A stretch of DNA of 64,000 bases from Sialis fuliginosa (lineage: Eukaryota; Arthropoda; Insecta; Megaloptera; Sialidae). The position numbers and the translations under genes were made by a program. Every line of letters starts with the position of its first letter. The stretch's first letter is position 1. Where the stretch lies: positions 11,346,001-11,410,000 of the forward strand of contig OY540820.1 of the NCBI GenBank assembly GCA_961205875.1. Direction: 5' to 3'. Of the stretch, positions 22,645-34,739 are shown in pieces. The notes under the pieces are model-generated. The model searched no databases, was not told the origin of the DNA, and saw only the letters and a list, made by a program, of their open reading frames with translations.

Positions 22645-22830
22645 TTACTTTAATAAAGTGAAAAGGTTGGACCATAGGGGTCCATTGTCGGAATTAAATA
22701 CCTTACCCTTATTTTTGAAAATCTCCATACTTTCATAACAATCTAAATCTTTACTGTTAGAAACCGCTTTCAATAGATTAAGATCCTGAATTCTGTGGTG
22801 ATTTTCAAACATATGAGTAGCTACATTATT
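22645..22830 (-). pseudogene. C-terminal end of a Penelope-like element protein (GIY-YIG domain tail)
   Basis: An open 61-codon frame on the - strand ends at TAA (22645-22647). It reads NNVATHMFENHHRIQDLNLL, then KAVSNSKDLDCYESMEIFKN and NSDNGPLWSNLFTLL. The pattern A-x-H-x-x-E-x-x-H, D-x-x-E-S-x-x-I and N-x-x-x-G-P-L matches the end of GIY-YIG endonuclease domains as found at the C-terminus of Penelope-like retroelements. Upstream of 22830 similarity stops at a short tandem duplication (ATTAACTAAGATATT twice), so it is 5'-truncated. The hammerhead-like motif downstream supports the assignment. Confidence 0.6.
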
Positions 22831-23096
22831 AACTAAGATATTATTAACTAAGATATTTCAGTGATGCAGTTGCAAACACGACTAAGTCTGATTTTGTAAA
22901 ACTAAATCATTGAATAATATGTCACCTCCACTCCCCCCAACCCATTTAACTGAAGAATATGTTAATAACAAAAAACGATAACTAATTATAATTCAACGAT
23001 AAACAAATTCTATTAGAAAACAAAAATACAAAATGTAAAAAATTACTAAATATAAAATTGTGATAGAAACAATCCTAGATAGTAATTCAAAACAAT

Positions 23097-23285
23097 TAGG
23101 TAAATGCACCAGTTATGGCCGCTATAAGAGTAAGTTTTTTTATTTTATTAATGGGCTTGTTTATTGTAATTCAAACAAGTAACTCTTTATTTAATCAATT
23201 TAATTACCAAAGTCCGAAAATATAGTTTTTTTTTATTATAGCCTTTTATCTTGCGGTCCTTGCCAAGACTGTTGCCATTACCTTA
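23097..23285 (+). mobile_element. MITE family A, copy 5 (internally deleted, 189 bp)
   Basis: TAGGTAAATGCACCAGTTAT at the left and GTCCTTGCCAAGACTG...ATTACCTTA at the right, with the middle missing. Inside the cuticular gene's intron. Confidence 0.75.
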
Positions 23286-24058
23286 TATGAATACAATGAT
23301 TTGCATGTTTTACTAATACAACAGATATTTTAAATTATAAATCGGTACTAATAAATAAAAACATGGTGATAAAGGAATCACTTAATAGATTTTTGAATAA
23401 TTATTATAAAAATATAAGCATCAAATTAAATGAATAGATATTTTGTAATAACAATTAATCACGTATTTGTGTATTGAGTTAACCGAATGATTTATTATTT
23501 CCAGTTGTTGTTTTTTTGTTTGGATATTTTCTTGTTCAACCTTCACGACATAAGTAAAGACTGCATTTCTGTATTTGAACTTCACCTAAATTATTGTCTC
23601 GTCTTTAGTGACGTCAGTTTGGTTATTTTTTATTTATAAGGCCGTATTTTTTTTTTCGTAAATTATAATTGGTCTATAAATAATGCCTACTTTTTATGTA
23701 AGAAAATAATGATTTAACTATAAGTAATTGTATGCACAAAATTAAACTAAGTACTTAAATATTTTAATAATGATGCAGTGATTCAAAATACACAAAAAAA
23801 TATGTGTCACCAATAAATGTATAAAAAATAATGCATAGTACGTTTTTTAAGTCCCCATTCTTGTTAAAATCTTTCGTTAGTACGTTTTTCTCGTACTAAA
23901 GAGATTCCACTGTATTTAGACAAATCTTATAATATTAAAAGATTTGAAAAATACAATAAATTTTTTAAATCAGAAACTATGCACCAAAATTAAAAAATAT
24001 TTTTAAAATTTATGAAAACATGCAAGAATACCACCAAAATAAATAAATTTGTACTCAC

Positions 24059-24070
24059 CAATTTGAACAT
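24059..24070 (-). CDS. Cuticular protein, exon 1 (start codon exon)
   Basis: The - strand reads AAAACCGCCACC ATG TTC AAA TTG followed directly by the donor GTGAGT. This gives M-F-K-L, phase 0, joining to F-A-L-A-A-L in exon 2 to make a standard signal peptide. The context CCACC before ATG is favourable. Such a 12-base coding exon is too short for ORF-based prediction. Confidence 0.85.
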
Positions 24071-24152
24071 GGTGGCGGTTTTTGTTTTTTGGCTGTTTAT
24101 CGAACGTTGAAGAGTTGATAGAAAATATAGTTGATGTATAAATTTTACTGTG

Positions 24153-24160
24153 TTTATATA
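24153..24160 (-). promoter_or_regulatory. TATA box of the cuticular protein gene
   Basis: TATATAAA on the - strand, about 85-90 bases before the ATG. A CATCAACT initiator-like sequence lies about 25-30 bases further on (near 24130), giving a 5' UTR of roughly 60 bases. TATA-containing compact promoters are common in cuticular protein genes. Confidence 0.6.
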
Positions 24161-25037
24161 CTATGAGCCCAACCACACCCCGATTGGGGAAGGCTTTGGA
24201 CTCGACTTCTCACCCCACCGGTCTATCTAGACAGCCTCGAATGTTACATTGATGGTAATATATCAGTTTCATTGAAACTCAATAATATTATCATAGGTAT
24301 AGACTTATTGTTTATGTATGCTCTTCGTAATGATTAAGGTACGAAAATTACTCCCGGTATGTGATCTTGTGAAATTCAAGTACAATTTCATAAACAAGGT
24401 GAATTTTTCAATGATTTTAATTATATTATTTTATACGTATTTTTTAAAATTTATTTGGTTTTATTGAGAAATAATTATTTATGAATTATGACTATATACG
24501 TACATATAAATTATTGTCGATGTACTTTCTTGATAATGATGCTTGTTTCAATATTTTATAGATTAAAAAATAATTGATTATATAAAATTTACATTTTTTA
24601 TGATAAACAACTTGGATTTTTAAACGGATTTAATGAAAAGTAATAAAATATTATCATCAGATTCGCATTGCCAATAAAAAAGCTTCTTAAATTTTGTAAA
24701 AATTTTATTACGTTCTAATATATAATAAATACAATAATTATAAATAAATATAGGTATATTATATACTGAAGAATAACATTAATATTTAATCTACTGAAAA
24801 ATATAAAAAGTGTTACTAACTTTTGTTATGAAACTTTATAAACTTCTTCAATAAAATGTATGAGTATAATTAGATGATTTCATTAGAATTGAATGCACAT
24901 ATTTATACCATAACGTATTGTATATTACGAAGAATTGTTAATATACTTAGAAATAATTCCCTTTAGTGCCATTTTATTTTATAAGTTTAGCAGTTTTCTT
25001 TTATAAAAAAAACTTACAAACATAAAAATTAAAAATA
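24161..25037. other. Upstream region of the cuticular gene and intronic DNA
   Basis: Contains CCCC-GATT-GGGG (24178-24189) and a relatively GC-rich patch to about 24245 that may hold upstream control sites. The rest is AT-rich without features. Confidence 0.3.
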
Positions 25038-25597
25038 TAAGGTAGTGGTACCAGTCTTGGCAAGAACCCCAGTAATGGCAATTTTTTAATTAAATGTACT
25101 GAATTAGAAATATGTGTTGATATTTGATTACTACCATTTCTGAATATTAATCTATGTATATGCATTTAACTGTCTTACAGCGTGATTTGATGACAATCGG
25201 CTAATAGGTGTCAAAATGGTGGACATTTAAACTAATTATTAGTATAATTTATTTATTTATTATTATATGATCATAGCAAATGCTTTACATTGTTTCAAAT
25301 TTGACGATTCATTCTTTTATATCTTTTGTGTCGTAGTACTTATCATTTTGTAAACATTAGCGAGTGTCCATCACTGCGTGCTCATTACTGGTTTTACCTT
25401 TGCCATTACTGGAGAAAAAACATGAACAAAATAAATAATTAATAATTTAAAAAAAACAAACTATATTTCAATTAAATTGATTAATAAAGAGTTACGTGTT
25501 TTATTAGTTACATAAGTTCATGAGAATTACAAAAAACAAGCCCATTAATAAAAAAAATCTAAAACTTGCTCTTATAGCGGCCATAACTGGTGCCTTC
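25038..25597 (-). mobile_element. MITE family A, copy 6 (near full length, inverted)
   Basis: Left TAAGGTAGTGGTACCAGTCT-TGGC, right CGGCCATAACTGGTGCC. It keeps all family blocks: the CTTACAGCGTGATTTGATG segment, CAATCGGCTAATAGGTGTC and CATCACTGCGTGCTCATTAC. Best reference copy with copy 1. Confidence 0.8.
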
Positions 25598-27110
25598 ATA
25601 CTATGTACATTAATTTAAATCTTTGTTCTAATTCCTACAATTTTTGTTGGTAGTGTTTCCTAAAATTTATTTTTATTTGTTAAATTGAAAACATAACTCA
25701 TTAAAAATTTTATTTGTTTACTTATAAGTTATCTATTATAATTAATTCGAAATGAGTTCTTATTTTCTTAACAGTTCGTTTTGTAGTATTGAAATATTCA
25801 CATTTCCTTATTTTAAATCCAAGCACGTACGTTTTCAAATTATGGGATCATTTTTTAAACCTGGAATCTAATTGTATTCATAAAGAAATATATTTTATTA
25901 TAACTGAAATGAAAAACTTGAAAATACGAATTGATCTGTGTTAATTAAAGGAACATAATTTTCATTGAGTTTTTCTTATAATCTGAATGAAGATCACGTT
26001 TTCTTAAATAAGTTTCACCTACACACGCAAAAATCGTTTAGAGGAAAACAAAAAATAAAATTTTATGCGGAACAGTTTTTCAGCTGAAATACATTCTTAT
26101 CTAAATTTTATTATACGGTGATCCTGAAATGGATTTGTTTTGTTTACAAATGAAAAAAGGACTGTATTATTTAATATAAATATGTCAATATTATGAATAT
26201 GTATCATAGATTATTTGTATAATATTTAAATCAATTAATTTAGCGTTTGTTTACTTAAAAATTGCCAAATGTTAATTTTTACAATTGTTATTTTGACTTT
26301 CTGAGTTGTAAATATTTAAGAAATCATTGTACTACGTTTATTAAAAATATGTGGAAAGCTTGCTTATGATTTTTTTTATAAAAAAATTTAATCTAAAAGG
26401 GTATTTATACTTTTATGAGAAACCAGAAATGTGATTTGTAATTTTTAGTTTATTTATGAGTTTAGTAATTGGAAGTAAAGCGTTAATTAAAATATTCGCT
26501 TATTTTTTTTTAATTTTAGTGTATTTTAAAAAAACTTTATAAGTAAATATTTATATTTAACAGTTTTTTTCAATATATGCGTTTTTTATTCCTGTTTTAA
26601 TGAATTGAGAAACCAGAGACTGTAATTGTTTATTTATGCTAGTAATATTACTATGTAAAGCGTTCATTAAAATATTTGCTAGTTAGTTTTTAGGTTTCCG
26701 TATAAAACTAGGAAACCTTATAGTTTTTTTTAATTACGTTTTTCTGTATTATAAAAGGACTTCATATTCTTTCTCTAATGCATTGAAAAGTAAACATTGC
26801 AAGCTTGTGTATTTATTTCTGTACATTAATTTTTACTCTAATAAGAAAACTTTGAATTTTGCTCTCTTTTGTTAAGAAAATTTTGATCTCTTAATTAAAA
26901 TATCTATGTGTATATCTTGATATGAACAAAGCCATAATGTGTTATAGTACTCCACCATAGAATTTACAACATACATATATGTATACCAACTTGCTTTCTG
27001 AGAGTCAGTCTGTTTATAATCTCATACACGTGTTAAAATATACAAAAAAAATCACCAATGGTTTGTTATTAAATATTTATAGTAAGATAGTATTTTAATA
27101 ATATACATTA
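25598..27110. other. Intronic AT-rich stretch, nothing recognised
   Basis: Two related segments near 26395-26530 and 26600-26710 share AGAAACCAGA, TTTATTTATG and GTAAAGCGTT-ATTAAAATATT, suggesting an old ~180-200-base duplication. Confidence 0.35.
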
Positions 27111-27602
27111 CCCTGCAAAAGTTTAAAACCACCTGAAAAAATGTCGAGTTTTAGACTTTTTGCTAATATTTTTGACCATTTTATTCAATTCGTCTCAGTA
27201 ATTTTTCGTTGTGAATGGCCCAATTTATTCAAAATGACTATTTTAGCTCGTTTTTCTTTTGGAATTTGCTGTGCTTTCCTCATTTTTTTGGGGATCACAC
27301 AATATTGAGGTTAGGTCATTTGAAATGTGAAAACACTGAAATTGTCGGTGCAGAAAATCGAAATACAAGGTAATACCATGACAATAGGTATTGTAAATTT
27401 TAGGGAAAATGAAATTGTCACTATGGCAAAGCTGAGACGATTTGAATTGACACTTCGAAATACTAATCGTCGGACGAGGAACATATTTTATTACCGGTAA
27501 ATATTATACAAACACGTTGAATATAGCGGTTAGAAACCAAGAAAAATTCGCAAAACTCCAAAAAAAGGAAAAATTTTCAGGTGGTCTTAAACTTTTGCAG
27601 GG
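27111..27602. mobile_element. Tc1/mariner-type non-autonomous element
   Basis: Inverted ends CCCTGCAAAAGTTTAAAACC-ACCTGAAAA and TTTTCAGGTGGTCTTAAAC-TTTTGCAGGG. TA on both sides (27109-27110 and 27603-27604) fits a TA target duplication. 492 bases. A short piece (around 27425-27480) reads RRFELTLRNTNRRTRN, possibly a transposase remnant. No intact gene. Confidence 0.8.
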
Positions 27603-28690
27603 TAGTGAATATATTTCAAAAATTGATTCGTAAAACATACGCACGTCTCAATAGTACATTTATTAAGAAAAAAGATCAACATTCGTTTTATATTGAATAA
27701 AATAAATAATTAAAATATATACATAGTAAAAAAATAATTATTTTCATTTTAAAAAGTACTTCACTACCTAAGAACGAAAAATTAGAAAAGGTCGAATTTG
27801 GTTTCCTAAACGACACCTTTTAATGAAGCGTGTAATGTAGACAAACTGCTCGCAACACCTTCGTTTGGGTACTGCTGGTTAATAGCCAGTTAGATTCTGT
27901 ATCAGATAAGGTTGTGCGTATTGAGGTATATAACATAATGTCTCGGCGGATTTCTATCCAATGTGGGCGGTCTGTTATGGACGGTAAGGATTAGCCGACT
28001 TGATCATTATTTCGTTATCTTTTATTTAGTACATCTTAAAGTATTTAATAGTATTGTTTGGGGGAGAGAGGATAATTTCTCTTTGTATAGATTCAATATA
28101 ATAATTTGTTATTGAATAATAATCACATTATACTCTGAACTTTTTGTTGTAGAAAATGTTGTAGCCTTAACCAAGTAAACTTAATAAAGAAAGGGAAGGG
28201 ATTTTAAAATCACGAAGCCTTCAGATGCCAAAGATAAATTTATAAGATTTAAAAAATTATTTCTTGTATTTTACCACCAATGGGAATCATTATACATTTA
28301 GTTAGATATATACTTACAACGTAATTGCTAGGAATACGTGGAAATAATATGAACATAATCCTATTTCTGTGTAGAAATATTTTGATCCCTTAATTATTTT
28401 GACGAATAAAGTGTATATCATTGTTTATTTCTTATATACCCTACATTTTTTTAAATTCCATGTTTTATGATTAGATTATAATAAAAAAAATGAATTTTTC
28501 ATTACATTTAAATTACTCAATAATGAGCTATATACAACAACATACCTAATATATTCTCTTAAAATGTTGAGAATATTGGAAATAAAGGGTATTATTTTCC
28601 TTTAAACGAGAATCACTGTACAAATTTCGACACCTCATATTTTACTATATTAAGCATCAAAATAAAAATAAAATATATCTATTAGAAATA
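27603..28690. other. Intronic stretch with a less AT-rich block at 27835-28010
   Basis: The block has GGTATATAACATA before an ATG at 27941, 15 codons and a GGTAAGG donor-like site, which could imitate a first exon. Nothing supports expression. No element ends seen. Confidence 0.2.
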
Positions 28691-29325
28691 TATTTTACTA
28701 TTGTTTGATTTTTGAAAAATATAGTTGAATTAAGTACAAACACGATTAATTAGTATCGTTATAATAACTAATAAAAACCTAAATTACCTAAAAAAAAACG
28801 AATCAAAACAAAAATTACAAATAATTTTTGTTTTGTTTAAATTTAAAAATTAATAATTGAAAACAAAATAAACAACTGCCGGCCGAGTGCAGAATCTTCC
28901 CTCTGCCCCGCGACACTTCATCATAGTTTGCACGAATTGCCGCGAATAATATGATACTGTATGTATATTTCAAGTTATTTCCTAAACCAAAAGACCAAAT
29001 TGGATGCTGTAAAGGGTACTAACGGACAGACAGACAGAGAGACGTTTAACAAAAAAATAATTAATTGTGTATACTTTTGGAAGAGTGAAGTAAGTCTCCC
29101 TTTTTCACAATAAAAGTACGCAAAAAATCTCAATAACAGATTGTCCAATGTTAAACCCCGGAAAAAATAACTAAAGAAGATGGATTCACTATTATGCGTA
29201 GAAAAAAAATATTGTTGGATGTTTGCAATAAAGCGGACGTTTGTATGGGTATAATTAGAATCGGGGGTGCTCCCATGACGGCAGTATGGCCAACTTGTAG
29301 AAAATGAAAGCAATTTCCCCGGGCC
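28691..29325. mobile_element. Relic related to the 59190-59640 element
   Basis: Shares GAATTAAGTACAAACACGAT, CTAATAAAAACC, AAATTACCTA and ACGAATCAAAACAAAAA with 59260-59355, and a CTAACGGACAGACAGACAGA tail at 29019 with 59570-59590. The segment 29090-29310, open on the - strand, is repeat DNA and I do not call it a gene. Confidence 0.45.
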
Positions 29326-31544
29326 GTTGTGACAATCGCTGCGTTCTCTATGTCTTTGTTGAATTACAGCAAAATCAAGAATGTCTATAAATCTAGCCGC
29401 TTGTAAAAATAAGAGTCTAGTAATTTAGGAATTGAGGAAAACTGATAGCGTTTAAGAAAACAACCGATAGAAATGTTTTGTGTTCTTGTCGATATTACAT
29501 TATCTATTATTCCCAATGATAAGTTTCAATTTATTAGAATTTTTTTTAAGTAATTAATTTTTATCCTTTTACAAAAATATTTATTTTAATTATTTTTAGA
29601 GAATATGTGTCTATATTCAGTATTTTTATTTTATGAGTACTGAGAAAACGAATTGTTCTTCAAATTCGTTATCATCCATGTTAAAAAAACTAACTGAGAT
29701 ACTGTAATTATTATATACTTTTCTGTCTTATTTACGTGGTAAGTTCGACTTAAGTTTTTACGAGACAGAAACGATATAAACATTATTCAAAAGTCTCGTC
29801 GAGAGTATCGGTTTTAAGGGATAGTCAACAATAATAAGTATTAAAGTAGTTCATAAATAATATTTATGTTTAAATCAAAAGTATACTTTTTTATTTGTTG
29901 TCACCGATTTTTTAATTTTTTACATGTTTTAGTATCAGTTTAGAGAAGATTTTTAACGGTACTTAGATATCGAAATAAATTCTCCCCCCAAAAATATCGA
30001 CTTTTGAAAATTAAACGTACTTTTTTTGCAAACGAAATTTCTCAAAAACTATCAAGGATAAAGGAAGAGATCAATTTTGTGGAAAAATGTATGAAATTTA
30101 TTTTTAAAAATATTTCGCTGTACAAAATTTTTATTTATTTACAAAATTTAAATTGAAAATTTGAGGGAAATGTAAACTCAGAATATAGTATAATAAAATA
30201 GAATTGGTATATCTTATAACTTTACGGGAGAAATTGGCTTAAATTTCTATGAGACGAAACCGAGACGAGACTGTTGGGTATAAATTCCGAAACGAGACAA
30301 GACTCAGTTACCATAGTCATTCTTCGTGAGAACCCCTAATAATTACAAATATTACAATTCAAATACCGCATATAAATAATTGCAACATTTACATAACTCT
30401 TTAAAAAGACATCAACCATTCAGTATTCCAAATTACCAGTAAGAAACAAATCCACTGATACCAGATTCGATTATCATAAAATTAACTTTTTTAAATGAGA
30501 TAAGATCTCGATGTAAGTCTGCTTTTTTAATTAGATAAAAAGCGATGGCACACTTTTCTGTGCCAATTTTTAACCAAGTATTTGTTTGCTATACAAAAAT
30601 AATTGTGAAATCAATTGCAAACGCAGCCACAGTGTTGGCAACCTTCAAGAACTCGAGATTTATTTTTCAGAATCAAGGTTTCTATGTTCTCTTGCTTAAT
30701 TGTTGTCATTTTAAAATAATATATCAATATATGCGTGACATCAATTAAAAAGAACATATATGCTGTTTATTTACAGTTATATTATTGTTTATAGTTTAAT
30801 GTCATATAGGCCTTGCTAGATATTGTTTTAATATACTGATAAGGGATTTCAATGCTTCAAGCTCATAATTTTTGAATCGCGAAAATGAAATTTAATTTAT
30901 TGACAAATGTATGAAATGCATAGGGTAGAGTGGGATAAGGGAGAAATTAAATAAATTAAAACTTGAGTAAGAAACTAATATATGTAATGAGTATTATTAT
31001 TAAATAATTTATCAGTTATTCATCGTCAGTATCAATTTTAATAAAATATAAAAGCAAAATGAAAATTAATAATAAAACCCTATGTGTTCGTGATTGCCCG
31101 ACTAGCATAACCTGATTAGTACAAAATTCGCAGTAAAAGCTTCTGGATGTACTTTGACCACTGGTACACTTATCATGTGCAAAATATAAATACTTTTCGG
31201 GGATCCGGGGCCTAAGAGACCACAGGTGTCCGGGCTATATGGCACTTCTACCCCCCCCCCCCTCTATATGGGCATGTTTATCATGTGCCCATAAATTGCA
31301 GGATTTAGATATTTTTCATTATAATAACAAAAATATATTTTCCTTATCAATATCTTCATTTCTTCTTGTTTTTTACTTGGCACTTCTCTCGTTTATTTTA
31401 TTAAATATGACTGTGATTCCTTGCACTTTTCTCAGTTTTAGTTTTCACCAGTCTTTTTTACAACGCAACGTTCAGAATAACCCCAGTTAATTTGTTCGTC
31501 ACTACCCCACGAGCTACTACTAAGTATTGTATAACAGATTTTTT
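29326..31544. other. Intronic stretch with GAGACGAGAC motifs and a C12 run
   Basis: TCTCGTC / GAGACGAGAC motifs occur at about 29790 and 30250-30305, and again at 59045-59060 and 59660-59680. They look like parts of the same degraded element. A 12-base C run is at 31251-31262. A 67-codon frame at 30545 has no recognisable domain. Confidence 0.3.
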
Positions 31545-31760
31545 TTCGAAATTTTGATGAAAATATCTCTTTTACCTTCCCTAAATCCATTCTGACCATT
31601 TTCACTATAATATCTATAGACGTTATAACTTAAATGACGAGTGAAATTTAATATTTAGCATCAATTTTGTGAAATAATTTTTCAGACGCTGCGAAATAGA
31701 ATAAAATATTTTTGTTAAAAGTTGTAGAGAACGTTATTTTCTATAATTTATGTCAAATTC
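31545..31760. repeat. Interspersed repeat, family C, diverged copy
   Basis: TTACCTTCCCTAAATCCATT-CTGACCATTTTCAC and a later AGAGAACGTTATTTTCTATA-ATTTATGTC block align with 1945-1990 and 2165-2190. Confidence 0.4.
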
Positions 31761-32015
31761 ATTTTTTTCTATCTATTATCTGTTAGCCAGAAATATTTGT
31801 TATATATTGATCATAGTTCACTGTTTTTTTTCAGTATTGCAAATAAGAAAATCCCGCGATATATACCCATGACGGCTTTTTTTAAAATCGTATAACGGTT
31901 TGGCTCTCCAAGAGTATGTTTTTGTATTACAGATTTAATAACATGTGTGATGCATAGATACGATACCTACATACATGTTTCAATATCATTTCAGAATCTT
32001 CAGTCAAAACAAAAA

Positions 32016-32076
32016 TCTAAAATATATAGGTGTAATAAATTTTTTTAAATTTATTATACCTATATATTTTACACTT
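32016..32076. repeat. Palindrome: inverted TAAAATATATAGGTGTAATAAA
   Basis: Left arm TAAAATATATAGGTGTAATA, right arm TATTATACCTATATATTTTA, short T-rich centre. A related, looser pair around ATATATTTTAATTT lies at 43531-43575 near another family C copy, suggesting it is the end of that family. Confidence 0.55.
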
Positions 32077-32491
32077 CGAAGCCAAAAGATTTACTTTTTT
32101 TTTTTATTCTTTACGTTACGAGATATCAACAGCATATCCAGAATGTAGAAAGTCAAAATTATTTTGAAAATGAATTTTTATTTTCTTTATAAGTATGATA
32201 AGTGAAATAATATTGTATGCTAATAAAAATACTAGGTACAGCTAATTTCTGTATGTTATTGATGATTTAAGAAAGGTTATCTAACACAAGTCATTTTGCA
32301 GTAATACGCCCATCTTTCTGGGATCAGTTGGGGCAAGGTAAACATGTTAATGTCAAAAAATATATACTGGTTAGGTTTTTTCTACCTTACCTATATAGCT
32401 CATTGTTGTAAATAATCTGCAGGTTTGTGAACGTACTCGTAACATAAACCAGTTATTTATTGTTTTACATATATTATAAAATATAGCTACG

Positions 32492-32755
32492 ACATAATTC
32501 TTGTAATATTTATCTAATTTGCTTATTAAAAACTTTAAAAGCTAGAAACAAGAAATACACTTCTCTGACTAGCTCAAGACTTTTTTATACATCATTAATA
32601 TTATATTTGTAGTTGTTAACATAACATAATTCTTGTAATATATTTCTAATTTGCTTATTAAAGGCTTTAAAAGCTAGAAACAAGAAATACACTGCTCTGA
32701 CTAGCTCAAGACTTTTTTATATATCATTAATATTATATTTGTAGTTGTTAACACT
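32492..32755. repeat. Tandem duplication, two copies of a 132-bp unit
   Basis: Units start ACATAATTCTTGTAATAT at 32492 and 32624 and both contain TTAAAAGCTAGAAACAAGAA, CTCTGACTAGCTCAAGACTT and ATTTGTAGTTGTTAAC. Only a few mismatches, so the duplication is comparatively recent. Confidence 0.85.
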
Positions 32756-33038
32756 TTTCATTAACAAAGAAAACTGGAAGACCACTTCTGCATGCGACTC
32801 TCCATGCCTACATAGTTACATAGATTAACTGAATAATTTCAATGATACTATAATTTAATTGGGGCACATTTGATGTTAGTATATTGAATAAATAATATCA
32901 TTATGTAAGTCTAGTTACAGTATCGCGAAATTCAGTGAACTATGTTACAATTAGATAAGATTATTAATAACAAGTGTGCTCTGCAATGCATACTCGTATA
33001 TACATTTGCAATATGCAGGTACTTAGGTAATACTTACA

Positions 33039-33370
33039 TAAGGTAAAGGTACCAGTTATGACTGCTATAAGAGCAAGTTTTTTTATTAATGGGCTTGTTT
33101 TTTGTAATTCTCATGAACTCATGTTACTAATAAAACAAGTAACTCTTTATTTAATCATTTTAATTACTAATGTCCGCAAATATAGTTTGTTTTTAAATAG
33201 TAGCCTTTTATTTTGGTTATGTTTTTCTCTAGTAATGGCAAAGGTAAAACCAGTAATGAGCACGCAGTGATGGACACTTCAGAAATGGTAGTAATCAAAT
33301 ATCAACACATATTTTTAATTCAGTACATTTATTTAAAAATTTACCATTACTGGGGTCCTTGCCAAGTAAT
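33039..33370 (+). mobile_element. MITE family A, copy 7
   Basis: TAAGGTAAAGGTACCAGTTA to GGGGTCCTTGCCAAG; lacks the middle (the CCACCATTTTG...CTGTAAGAC part) and the last bases. A 70-codon open frame inside is broken in the sister copy and is not a gene. Confidence 0.75.
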
Positions 33371-33472
33371 ATAGAATATATTATATGAATAAAATGAGCT
33401 TGTTTCCCTTAGATTCCATTATTTCAAACGTTCCGACTGACATGTAGTCTTCACATTTTTAATGTAATGCCA

Positions 33473-33601
33473 TGTTTAGACCGAAAAAACAAAACAGCAA
33501 CATCGTGTCTTTTTGACAAAAGTGTAATAAACCCTATGCATTTTTAAATACGATGTGTTTTCAAACACCCTTTTGCCGTTTTGTTTTCTTTGGTCTAAAC
33601 A
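33473..33601. mobile_element. 129-bp MITE with ~28-bp inverted ends
   Basis: TGTTTAGACCGAAAAAACAA-AACAGCAA at the left; TTGCCGTTTTGTTTTC-TTTGGTCTAAACA at the right. No ORF of its own. Confidence 0.7.
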
Positions 33602-33643
33602 CGGCAGAACAAGTACATACTCGTAGTATACTAATAATAATAA

Positions 33644-33917
33644 TCTAATGTCCGGTATTATAAAGGAGGATTTTATGTTTGTTGAAGACTTTGACAAGTT
33701 TCGCGCACGCGATGTAGGTAAATACCAATTAAAACAGTGGTGATATAATGAAAATTATTTTGTACGGTCAAAGATGCCAACTGTGTTACAATTAGTTGAA
33801 GTGTCACTGCTCTAAATTCCATACCTAATCCATAGATACTAGTACAGAATTAATACCCCATTTGAAAGTGTTTGATAGCTAGCAAATTTGCTAGCTCCTT
33901 AATAATACCGGACTTAA
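33644..33917. mobile_element. MITE family B, copy 1
   Basis: Ends TCCGGTATTATAAAGGAG and GCTAGCTCCTTAATAATACCGG. The interior has GAAGACTTTGACAAGTTTCG-CGCACGCG and AAAACAGTGGTGATAT, shared with copies at 46822 and 52883. The left arm is shortened. Confidence 0.75.
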
Positions 33918-34409
33918 GTATACGTAAAATAGCAAAAGTAAAAACTTAGGATTTAAAATATATTAAGATAGGTATTACCAAGTCCACATTGTTAAAAATT
34001 CGAAATTATTTTAGATTATTCTATTATGCATGTGCGTTAATACATTAACCGAATTTGTTAAGATAGATTTCACCCAAAACAAAGTTACAAGATTTAGTTT
34101 ACCTACTTGAAACTTGTGTTTAATTTTACTAGTTTATATTCAGCGTAGATAAATTATTGTTCGCTTAACTTCATTTATTATATGTATAATAATAATATAC
34201 AAGGATAAATTTATATTATTATCAGTATATATAATATTTCTATACTTCACAAGAATAATGTGCATACACCATCCTTGCAATTTATTTCCAGGAGGTTAGT
34301 AGAGCATTGAAGATCAGGAAAATGAACTTGTGATATGAAAAGCTTAAATGAATTCTTTATAAAGTTAATTTTATTCTTTCTGTTATATTATGATTATTGA
34401 TATACATAA

Positions 34410-34647
34410 TAAGGTAGTGGCACCAGTGTTGTACTTAATTAGAAATATGTGTTGATATTTGATTACTATCGTTTCTGAATATGAATCTATATACATTTAG
34501 CTGTCTTATTGCGTGATTTGATGACAATCGGCCAATAGGTGTTAAACATTTAAATTAATTATTATAATTGTATATAAACAAGCCCATTAATTAAAAAAAA
34601 AACGAAAACTTATTCTTATAGCGGCCATAACAGGTGCCTTTACCTTA
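34410..34647 (-). mobile_element. MITE family A, copy 8 (internally deleted)
   Basis: TAAGGTAGTGGCACCAGTGT and GGCCATAACAGGTGCCTTTACCTTA; the best-preserved pair of termini in the family, with TA at both outer borders. Confidence 0.8.
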
Positions 34648-34739
34648 TATCTAATAATAATTAATTGTACATGCATAATTTTAGTCCAACGTTATAAAAA
34701 TACTCTTTTAGCTGTGGTTTATTTTTTCTATAAGCAGAA

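Larger units (their letters stand above)
22365..24058 (-). other. Intron of the cuticular protein gene
   Basis: Runs from a GTGAGT donor (24058 downward) to a CTACAG acceptor (22365). 1,694 bases. An intron splitting the signal peptide after the first few codons is the usual arrangement in insect cuticular protein genes. It hosts a Penelope-like relic and family A MITE copy 5. Confidence 0.85.

Noticed and set aside
27941-27990. TATA-like GGTATATAAC, ATG, 15 codons and GGTAAGG: possible first exon
   Set aside because: Too short to judge, no downstream exon recognised, and such combinations arise by chance in AT-rich DNA.
33058-33270. 70-codon open frame with a hydrophobic stretch
   Set aside because: Sits inside MITE family A copy 7; the matching frame in copy 1 is interrupted.
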